Positions 40,179-47,412 of a stretch of 64,000 bases of DNA are shown here, piece after piece (the stretch's first letter is position 1; every line of letters starts with the position of its first letter). Source of the DNA: JACVRW01 sp963728495. GTDB lineage: Bacteria; Actinomycetota; Thermoleophilia; Solirubrobacterales; Thermoleophilaceae. The notes under the pieces were generated by a model. It was not told where the DNA came from. It searched no databases and was given only the letters and a program-made list of their open reading frames with translations. The translations under genes and the position numbers were made by a program. The stretch lies in NCBI GenBank assembly GCA_963728495.1, contig CAVSKI010000009.1, forward strand, positions 310,001-374,000, written 5' to 3'.

Positions 40179-42914
40179 GTGGGGGTGAGCGATCTGCACC
40201 GGCCCCTGCGGCGCGACATCCGCGAGCTGGGTGAGCTGCTGGGCCGCGCCCTGGTCCGCCAGGAGGGGCCGGAGCTGTTTCGCCTCGTGGAGCGCGTGCG
40301 GCAGATGATCCGCTCCGAGCCCCAGGCCACGGCGTCGGTGCTCGCTGAGCTCGACAGCGAGACGGCCACCAAGCTCGTGCGCGCGTTCCTCATGTATTTC
40401 CATCTCGCCAACGTCGCCGAGCAGGTGCACCGGGGGCGCGAGCTGGCCGCTCTGCGCGCGCGCCACGGCAGCTGGCTCGCTCAGGCGGTCACTCGCATCT
40501 CCGATGCGGGGGTGCCCGCCGCGGAGCTGGCCGAGGAGCTCGCGCGCCTGGGGGTGCGGCCGGTGTTCACCGCCCATCCGACCGAGGCCGCGCGGCGGAC
40601 GGTGCTCGCGAAGATACGGGACGTCGCTGGGCTCCTCGACGAACGCGTGCTCGTGGACGGCGACCCGGTGGGCGAGCGCCGCGTCACGCGCCGCCTGGAG
40701 GAGCTGATCGACCTGCTGTGGCAGACCGACGAGCTGCGGATCGTCCGCCCCGACGTGCTCGACGAGGCCCGCAATGCCGTGTACTACTTCGACGAGCTCC
40801 ACCGTCACGCGGTGCCCGACGTTCTCGAGGTCCTCTTCGAGGAGCTCGAGCGCCTCGGGTTCGCCCCCACTCTCGACGCTCGTCCGCTCACCTTCGGCAC
40901 TTGGATCGGCGGCGACCGTGACGGCAATCCGAACGTCGGGCCCGATGCGACCGAGCAGGTGCTCGACCTTCAGCACGAGCACGGCATCCGAAGCGCGCTG
41001 GCGCTGATCGACGCGCTACGCAATGACCTCTCCACCTCGGTGCGCATCATCGCGATCACGCCGGAGCTGGAGGCGTCACTGGCCGCCGACCTGGAGGCGC
41101 TGCCCGACCTCGAGCCGCGCTATCGGCGCCTGAACGCCGAAGAGCCCTACCGGCTCAAGCTCACCTGCATCGGCCTGAAGCTGGCGAACACCCGCGAACG
41201 CCTCGCCAACGACCGCGCGCACGTGCCCGGCCGCGACTACGACGGATCCGCAGAGCTCGTCGATGACCTATGGCTGATGCGTGACTCGCTGCTCGAGCAC
41301 CGCGGTGAGCTGATCGCGCGCGGGCGCCTCGAACGAGCCATACGGACGATCGCGGCCTTCGGCCTGCAACTGGCCACCTTGGACGTGCGTGAGCACGCCG
41401 GCGCGCACCATCGCGCCGTGGGCGAGCTGTTCGACCGGCTTGGCGACGAGGGTCCGGCCTACGCCGGCCTGTCCGCCGCCGAGCGCTGTGAACTGCTAGC
41501 TCGCGAGCTGGGCTCACGTCGCCCTCTGGCTCGCCAGCCGCCGCCGCTGAGCGAGACGTCCGCGCGTACCTTCGGCGCGTTCGAGGCCATCCGGCGCGCA
41601 CAGGATCGCTATGGCGCGAGCGTGGTGGAGTCCTACATCGTCTCGATGTGCCGAGGCCCGGACGATGTGCTCGCCGCGGTCGTGCTGGCCCGTGAGGCCG
41701 GGCTCGTCGACCTGCACGGCGGCATTGCTCGGATCGGCTTCGTGCCCCTGCTGGAGACCGAAGTCGAGTTGCGCGCCGCGGACACCATCCTCGGCGCTCT
41801 GCTCGAAGACCCCGCCTATCGCCGCCTGGTGGGGCTGCGCGGCGATGTGCAGGAGGTGATGTTGGGCTACTCGGACTCCAACAAGCGCGCGGGCGTGACC
41901 ACCAGCCAATGGGAGATCCACCGCGCCCAGCAGCGTCTGCGCGACACCGCCCAGGCCTTCGGCGTGCGCCTGCGCCTTTTTCACGGGCGCGGTGGAACGG
42001 TCGGTCGCGGCGGCGGGCCAACCCACGACGCCATCCTCTCCCAGCCACCGCGCACGCTGGACGGCGAGATCAAGCTGACCGAGCAGGGCGAGGTGATCTC
42101 GGACAAGTATCTGCTGCCCGGCCTGGCCCGCGAGAACCTCGAACTCATGCTGGCCGCCGCACTCGAGTCGACGGTGCTGCACCGCCGGCCGCGCATGTCG
42201 CCGCAATCGCTGGCGGACTGGACCGAGACGATGGAGTTGGTGTCGTCGGCCGCGCTCGCGCGCTACCGCTCGCTGGTGGAGGACCCCGACCTGCCGGAGT
42301 ACTACCTGGCCTCCACGCCCGTTGAGCTTCTGGGTGAGCTCCACCTGGGCTCGCGTCCCGCGCGCCGTGCCGACTCGGGTGACGGGCTCGACGGCTTGCG
42401 GGCGATTCCGTGGGTGTTCGGGTGGACTCAATCTCGTCAGATCGTGCCGGGCTGGTTCGGCGTGGGGACGGGGCTGGCCGCGGCCCGTGACGCGGGACTC
42501 GGCGAACGGCTGTCCGCCATGCACTCGAGTTGGCAGTTCTTCGGCAATTTCCTCGCCAACGTCGAGATGACACTGGTCAAGACCGACCTCGACCTGGCCG
42601 GCCAGTACGTCGCCCGGCTCGTGCCCGGGCCGTTGCATCGCCTCTTCGAGATCATCCGCGCCGAGTACGAGTTGACCGTCGCGGAGCTGCTCCGCGTGAC
42701 CGGACACGACGAGCTGCTGTCGACCAACCCCACCCTGGCCACGACCCTGCGTGTGCGTGACGACTACCTCAAGCCCATCCACGAGCTCCAGATAGCGCTG
42801 ATCAAGAGCTCGCGCGCCGACCGCGAGGCAAACCGGGAACCCGATCCCGCGTTGAGCCGGGCCCTGCTTCTGACGGTCAACGGAATCGCGGCCGGAATGC
42901 GCAACACGGGCTAG
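40179..42914 (+). CDS. ppc: Phosphoenolpyruvate carboxylase
   Basis: A 911-residue anaplerotic enzyme converting PEP and bicarbonate to oxaloacetate. All key segments are visible: VFTAHPTEAARR (catalytic His), GGDRDGNPNVG, EVMLGYSDSNKRAGV, LFHGRGGTVGRGGGPTH (mobile Gly-rich loop), FGWTQSRQIVPGWFGVG and the C-terminal TVNGIAAGMRNTG ending in the conserved Gly. Length matches bacterial homotetrameric PEPCs. The start is GTG 40179 or GTG 40185. Allosteric Lys/Arg sites are present by family expectation only. Monocistronic by layout, convergent with the collar-domain gene. Confidence 0.97.
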   Translation: MGVSDLHRPLRRDIRELGELLGRALVRQEGPELFRLVERVRQMIRSEPQATASVLAELDSETATKLVRAFLMYFHLANVAEQVHRGRELAALRARHGSWLAQAVTRISDAGVPAAELAEELARLGVRPVFTAHPTEAARRTVLAKIRDVAGLLDERVLVDGDPVGERRVTRRLEELIDLLWQTDELRIVRPDVLDEARNAVYYFDELHRHAVPDVLEVLFEELERLGFAPTLDARPLTFGTWIGGDRDGNPNVGPDATEQVLDLQHEHGIRSALALIDALRNDLSTSVRIIAITPELEASLAADLEALPDLEPRYRRLNAEEPYRLKLTCIGLKLANTRERLANDRAHVPGRDYDGSAELVDDLWLMRDSLLEHRGELIARGRLERAIRTIAAFGLQLATLDVREHAGAHHRAVGELFDRLGDEGPAYAGLSAAERCELLARELGSRRPLARQPPPLSETSARTFGAFEAIRRAQDRYGASVVESYIVSMCRGPDDVLAAVVLAREAGLVDLHGGIARIGFVPLLETEVELRAADTILGALLEDPAYRRLVGLRGDVQEVMLGYSDSNKRAGVTTSQWEIHRAQQRLRDTAQAFGVRLRLFHGRGGTVGRGGGPTHDAILSQPPRTLDGEIKLTEQGEVISDKYLLPGLARENLELMLAAALESTVLHRRPRMSPQSLADWTETMELVSSAALARYRSLVEDPDLPEYYLASTPVELLGELHLGSRPARRADSGDGLDGLRAIPWVFGWTQSRQIVPGWFGVGTGLAAARDAGLGERLSAMHSSWQFFGNFLANVEMTLVKTDLDLAGQYVARLVPGPLHRLFEIIRAEYELTVAELLRVTGHDELLSTNPTLATTLRVRDDYLKPIHELQIALIKSSRADREANREPDPALSRALLLTVNGIAAGMRNTG

Positions 42915-42944
42915 CGCCGGGTGCAGTCCGGCGATCCTCGCGGC

Positions 42945-44177
42945 TCAGCCCGGTGGGTAGATCCCGTAGAACGCAGTGCGGTAGCGGAATTGCGCGACTG
43001 GGGACGGCGGGTTAGGCGTGACGAAGTTGGTCTTGCCGTTACCGCCGTAGGTGGTGCCGAGCAGCTGAAAGAGCGCCGAGTTCTGCGAGACGGGAAGGAG
43101 CACGCCGCCGGGCCCCCGGTTCTCGGGATATCCCCCGAGGGTGAACAGGTCGACCTGTGCCAGGTAGGGCGTTTCGACGAAGGGCCCCCTGTCGTCGTTG
43201 CCGTCCACACAGGCGAGGTAGACGAACCCTGGCGGGGCCGCGACGTCCGGAAGCGCGAACGTCGGGGCAGGGTCGAAGAGATAGCGCTCGGCGAAGGTGG
43301 GGTAGTCCGCCGCGGCCACGCTCCGCCCGTCGGCGGGAAGCCAGTGCGTGTCGTCGACGGCCGACACGGGCGTGTCGCCCAGCGACCAGAGGACGAGCTC
43401 GCCCGTCGGGCAGTTCGGCATCCGGCGGAAGTTCGGGTTCGCGCCGTCCGCGCACACCTGCCAGGACATGCCGGGTAGCGGGGGTGGCAGGCTGGGCGCG
43501 CGAAACGTCTGCTGGCCGTCGCCGCCGAACTGCGTCCCGTAGAGCTCGAACAGCGCCGGGTACCGCGCGATGGGCAGGAGTCGACCGTCTGCCGGGATGT
43601 GCGAGGAGTCGTCGACGAGGTGCGAGAACCCGAAGAGCCGGGGCTGCCCGATGGTGCACGACGTGGACGTGACGCTGTCGATGAACAGCGACGCCCCGGC
43701 AAAGTGCTTGGGCAGGCGCCGGTCGAGGCGGCGGTTCAGGCGCGAGAGACCGGGGCCGAGCCCCGGCAGCACTCGAACCCTGAAGCGCGCCGTCCGGCGC
43801 CGGTTGTCGCGGCTACGCAGGCGCAGCTCCAGCGCCACCGTGTCTCTCGCCCTGCGCCCGTCGTCGAGTACGACGGCGGCGTTGGGTGGCTCCGCGGCGA
43901 AGCCCAGGCCCTTCCACGACCCCAGAAGGGAACGCGTCGTGACGCGGCCGGCCTCGCGCTGCGGCCGATCGGTGAACCAGGTCGTCCCGCGCGCAACGCC
44001 CCGCAGGATCAGCGTGTATTGGTGAGGCCGATCGGGCACCCGTGTGAAGCTGCCGCTGCGGGCCTCGAGCGCGAAGAGCACCGAGGCGCCGCTCGGGAGC
44101 GAGGCGACCGTGTCCGCGGAGGCGGACGGGGCGGCGATCGCGAGTAGCGCGATCGCCGCTGCGATGGACCTGCGCAC
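42945..44177 (-). CDS. Secreted protein with repeated phage-tail-collar-like domains
   Basis: A 410-residue exported protein from GTG 44177, with signal peptide RRSIAAAIALLAIAAPSASA. Residues ~30-180 form a beta-rich domain of unknown type. Three collar-like units follow: one with DGRLLPIARYPALFELYGTQFGGDGQQTF, one with DGRSVAAADYPTFAERY, and one with LLPVSQNSALFQLLGTTYGGNGKTNF. These are the short 'tail collar' motif of phage fibres and microcystin-dependent-protein-like proteins. No other phage gene is nearby, so it is a cellular surface protein rather than a prophage remnant. Function unknown, possibly adhesion or carbohydrate binding. A secreted propeller gene diverges 114 bp away. Confidence 0.65.
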   Translation of the reverse strand: MRRSIAAAIALLAIAAPSASADTVASLPSGASVLFALEARSGSFTRVPDRPHQYTLILRGVARGTTWFTDRPQREAGRVTTRSLLGSWKGLGFAAEPPNAAVVLDDGRRARDTVALELRLRSRDNRRRTARFRVRVLPGLGPGLSRLNRRLDRRLPKHFAGASLFIDSVTSTSCTIGQPRLFGFSHLVDDSSHIPADGRLLPIARYPALFELYGTQFGGDGQQTFRAPSLPPPLPGMSWQVCADGANPNFRRMPNCPTGELVLWSLGDTPVSAVDDTHWLPADGRSVAAADYPTFAERYLFDPAPTFALPDVAAPPGFVYLACVDGNDDRGPFVETPYLAQVDLFTLGGYPENRGPGGVLLPVSQNSALFQLLGTTYGGNGKTNFVTPNPPSPVAQFRYRTAFYGIYPPG

Positions 44178-44290
44178 CCCCTCATCGTTGCACGGGGCCA
44201 GGATGGCGGCGCCGGCGTGCTGGTCCTTAGACGTTTGCGGTTGGACGGGGCTGAGAGAACTTCTGGCGTGCCGGCGGGCGTAGTGGTTGT

Positions 44291-45541
44291 GTGAGAGTTG
44301 CGATTTTCGCAATGGCTGTGCTTGCCGTTGTCGGCGGGGTGCTTGTAGCGCCGTCGCGACCTGCGGGCGGCGCCGGAGCGCATCAAGCGGCGGGACGCGC
44401 TCCCCTCGTCGGGGTGAGCGCGCGGGGTTCGCTCGTCCGCCTCCAGCGCTCGTCTCTTCGGCCCGTTTCTCGCGGTTTACCCACAGGGAGCAGGTTCGTT
44501 TGGGATTACGAGTTCTCGCCAAACGGGCGGTTTGTGGCGTTCGGAGACGAGGCGCGTAGCCGGGTGCTGCTGTTCGACGTGCGCCGTTGGCGTTCGCTGG
44601 GGAGTATCCGCTTGCCCAGCCCTCATCCCGGAGGGTACGGAGGCGCCGGGCCAATGCAGTGGGTCGGGCCGCAACGATTGCTTGTCATGGCAGGACGGCC
44701 CTTCATGGGCCAGACACCGGTGGTTGTCAACCCGCACAAGCGGCGGGTGATGCGGCGGATCCGCTGGCATGGCTTGGCGTTTACTTCGGGCGAGATACAC
44801 GGCGGCCTGGTGCTGATTGCTCCGCCGTCGCTCCGCCACGGCCGCCCTCGGCTCGGCCCGGCCCGGCTGGTGCACGTCACCGTCGACGGCCGGGTGAGGT
44901 CGGTGCGACTGCACCGCATCGATGCCGGCCAACAGGACGGCGGCCGGGGTCGTGCCCTATATCCAGGGCTTGCCGTGGACCGGCGGGGCAACCGCGCCTT
45001 CGTTGTGGCCGCTGACGGCGGACTGGTCGCCGAAGTCGACTTGCGCAGCCGGCGCGTCAGTTACCACCATCTCGCCGAGTCTCCCGCGGCGGCCAAGGGT
45101 GGGCCCTTCCTTCGCAGCGCGCGCTGGCTCGGGGCCGGCATGCTTGCCGTGTCCGGCGAGGACCTGCCGGCGAGCGAACCAGCGAGCCGTGCGGACCCCG
45201 TTCCCTACGGTCTGAGACTGGTCGATACCCGGACCTGGACGATCCGCACGGTCGACCGAGAGGCGCAGACGTTCGATGTTGCCGGTGGCTTGCTACTGGC
45301 AAGGCGCTGGTACGCCGAACACGGGCTAACGCCCATGGGTGTGGCCGCCTACGACTTCACGGGCAAGCCCCGCTGGCGTCGCTTCTCGGGCTCCAACGCA
45401 CTCGTGTGGGCGCCCGGCGGTCGTCAGGTGTACGTCGACGTGGGAGATCACGGCAAGCGCCGCACCCACGTCCTCGAGCTCTCCACCGGACGCACCGTCC
45501 GCGCCCTGCCGTACAGGCGGCTAACCCTGCTCCGGCCTTAG
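44291..45541 (+). CDS. Secreted beta-propeller-like protein
   Basis: A 416-residue exported protein from GTG 44291, with signal peptide VAIFAMAVLAVVGGVLVAPS. The rest shows repeating beta-blade-like units (FSPNGRFVAFGDEARSRVLLFD, PQRLLVMAGRPFMGQTPVVVN, RRGNRAFVVAADGGLVAEVDL, YGLRLVDTRTWTIRTV and WAPGGRQVYVDVG) as in TolB/YVTN/WD40-like propellers. No catalytic residues are apparent. Probably an extracellular binding scaffold. It diverges from the collar-domain protein and may share its regulation. Confidence 0.65.
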   Translation: MRVAIFAMAVLAVVGGVLVAPSRPAGGAGAHQAAGRAPLVGVSARGSLVRLQRSSLRPVSRGLPTGSRFVWDYEFSPNGRFVAFGDEARSRVLLFDVRRWRSLGSIRLPSPHPGGYGGAGPMQWVGPQRLLVMAGRPFMGQTPVVVNPHKRRVMRRIRWHGLAFTSGEIHGGLVLIAPPSLRHGRPRLGPARLVHVTVDGRVRSVRLHRIDAGQQDGGRGRALYPGLAVDRRGNRAFVVAADGGLVAEVDLRSRRVSYHHLAESPAAAKGGPFLRSARWLGAGMLAVSGEDLPASEPASRADPVPYGLRLVDTRTWTIRTVDREAQTFDVAGGLLLARRWYAEHGLTPMGVAAYDFTGKPRWRRFSGSNALVWAPGGRQVYVDVGDHGKRRTHVLELSTGRTVRALPYRRLTLLRP

Positions 45542-45666
45542 GCGGACCCACTTCAGCCCACCAGCCTGGCCACCGCCCCCTCGAGCCGCCTGCTTGCCGC
45601 CTCAGCGGCCTGGTTCGGCGGCGTGCGGCCGTTCCGACCGTACCGACGACCCTGAACACTGTCTTC

Positions 45667-47286
45667 ATGGACAACGTCGAGATCGCCGACCGAGTGGAGG
45701 CGTTCGCCGCGCTTCTGGAACTCGCCGAGGCGAATCCGTACACCGCCCGCGCCTACCGTCGGGCCGCGGAAACGATCCGCGATGCGCCGATGCCGGTGGC
45801 GGACCTCGTGCGCACGGGCCGGGTGCGGCAGCTGCGCGGGATCGGCGGTGGGATCGAGGCCCGGCTGCGCGAGCTGGTCGAGACCGGGGAGATCGGGGAG
45901 CTGGCCGAGCTGGAGCGGGAGCTCGCGCCCGGACTCGTCGGCCTCGGTCGCTATCTCGGCCTGGGGGCGCGCCGCTCGGTCGAGATCGCGCGGGCGCTCG
46001 GTGTGCGTACGCCGGACGAGTTCCGCGACGCGGTGGCGGCGGGGCGGCTGCGCTCGGTGCGCGGCATCGGGCCGAAGACGGAGGCGCAGGTGCTCGAGGC
46101 GCTCGCACGCGAGCCCGAGTCCCGACCGCGGCGGGGCCTCATCCTCACGCAGGCGCGTGAGCTGCTGAATGGCATCGCGCACGCGCTCGGCGGGGAGACG
46201 GCGGGTGACCCGCGGCGCTGGCGCGACGCCTGCGAGGCGCTGAGCGTCGTTTGCAGGGCGGCGGACCCGTCCGCGGTCGTCGGGCGTTTCGGCGAGCTGC
46301 CGCAAATCGTCGCGCTGATCGAGCGTGAGGAGCGGCGCGCAGTTGGGCTGACGGTCGAAGGCGTGCCCGTGGAGCTCCTCGTTGCAGAGCCCGGGCACTT
46401 CGGCACCGCGCTTGTACGGGCGACCGGCGCGCGGCCCTACGTCGGCGCGCTCGAGCCGCTGCCGGCGGCGGCTGACGAGGAGGCGGTCTACCGCGCGCTT
46501 GGAATCCCCTGGTGCCCGCCCGAGCTACGTGAGGCGCCGTTTCGGGGCACGCCGCCGGCACTCGCCGAGCTGGGTGACATCCGTGGCGATCTCCACTCCC
46601 ACACGACGTGGTCAGATGGGCGCGCGTCCGTCGAGGAGATGGGCCGCGCCGCGCGCGAGCGCGGCTATGACTACATCGCGATCTGCGACCACACCCCGGC
46701 GGTCGGCGCCGTGCGCGGGCTCAGCGCCGACGACGTCCGCCGACAGGCCGACGAGATCGCGGCGGCCAACGAGCGGCTCGCCCCCTTCCGGGTCTTGCGC
46801 GGCATCGAGTGCGACATCCTCGCCGACGGCCGGCTCGACCTTCCCGACGACGTGCTCGCGGAGCTCGATTGGGTACAGGCGAGCGTCCACGGCGGGCAGC
46901 GGATGCCGCGGCGGGAGATGACCAAGCGCGTCGAGGAGGCGCTTCGCAACCCCCACGTGCGCTGTCTCAGCCACCCCACCGGCCGGCTGATCAACCGCCG
47001 CCCTGAGAACGCCGTCGATCTCGAACGCGTTTACGAGGTCGCTCTGGAGACGGGCGTCGCCCTGGAGGTCAACGGCCTCGCCCCGCGCCTGGACCTAAGC
47101 GGCGAGCACGTGCGCGAGGCGATCCGCGCCGGCGTGCGGATCGTCTGCTCCACCGACGCCCACTCGGTGGCCGGCTTTGGGAACATGGAGCTATCGGTGC
47201 AGACCGCGCGCCGCGGCTGGGCCACGGCCGGCGACATCCTCAACACGCGTCCGCTCAGCCCGGATCCACCGTACATCCGCGGATGA
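45667..47286 (+). CDS. PolX-type HhH-PHP protein lacking polymerase catalytic residues
   Basis: A 539-residue protein with the layout of bacterial DNA polymerase X: N-terminal helix-hairpin-helix region (VRQLRGIGGGIEARLREL, LRSVRGIGPKTEAQVLEAL), a palm region (about 160-290) and a C-terminal PHP phosphoesterase (DIRGDLHSHTTWSDGRASVEEM, AICDHTP, VEVNG-like ALEVNGLAPRLDLS, CSTDAHSVAGFGN). The PHP metal ligands look complete. In the palm, the usual GSxRRxxxxxxDxD motif reads GDPRRWRDACEALSVV, with both catalytic Asp missing, and the third Asp is Glu in VPVELLVA. Polymerisation is therefore unlikely; a PHP exonuclease or phosphatase role on gapped DNA remains plausible. ATG 45667 starts the normal NVEIADRVEAFA. 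Confidence 0.85.
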   Translation: MDNVEIADRVEAFAALLELAEANPYTARAYRRAAETIRDAPMPVADLVRTGRVRQLRGIGGGIEARLRELVETGEIGELAELERELAPGLVGLGRYLGLGARRSVEIARALGVRTPDEFRDAVAAGRLRSVRGIGPKTEAQVLEALAREPESRPRRGLILTQARELLNGIAHALGGETAGDPRRWRDACEALSVVCRAADPSAVVGRFGELPQIVALIEREERRAVGLTVEGVPVELLVAEPGHFGTALVRATGARPYVGALEPLPAAADEEAVYRALGIPWCPPELREAPFRGTPPALAELGDIRGDLHSHTTWSDGRASVEEMGRAARERGYDYIAICDHTPAVGAVRGLSADDVRRQADEIAAANERLAPFRVLRGIECDILADGRLDLPDDVLAELDWVQASVHGGQRMPRREMTKRVEEALRNPHVRCLSHPTGRLINRRPENAVDLERVYEVALETGVALEVNGLAPRLDLSGEHVREAIRAGVRIVCSTDAHSVAGFGNMELSVQTARRGWATAGDILNTRPLSPDPPYIRG

Positions 47287-47412
47287 CCGATGCCGTGCCG
47301 GGCGGATGGCGGTACCGGGCGCGAGCGGTGCGAGTCGGGGCTTCCGATCGACGATGACCCTCGTAGAAGTCCGTCGAGCAACCCGCGCAGCGCCACTGAG
47401 TGCGGAAGGTGG

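Noticed and set aside
42945..44177. Prophage remnant indicated by tail-collar motifs
   Set aside because: The protein has a signal peptide, neighbours are ppc and a secreted propeller, and no integrase, terminase or structural phage gene is nearby.
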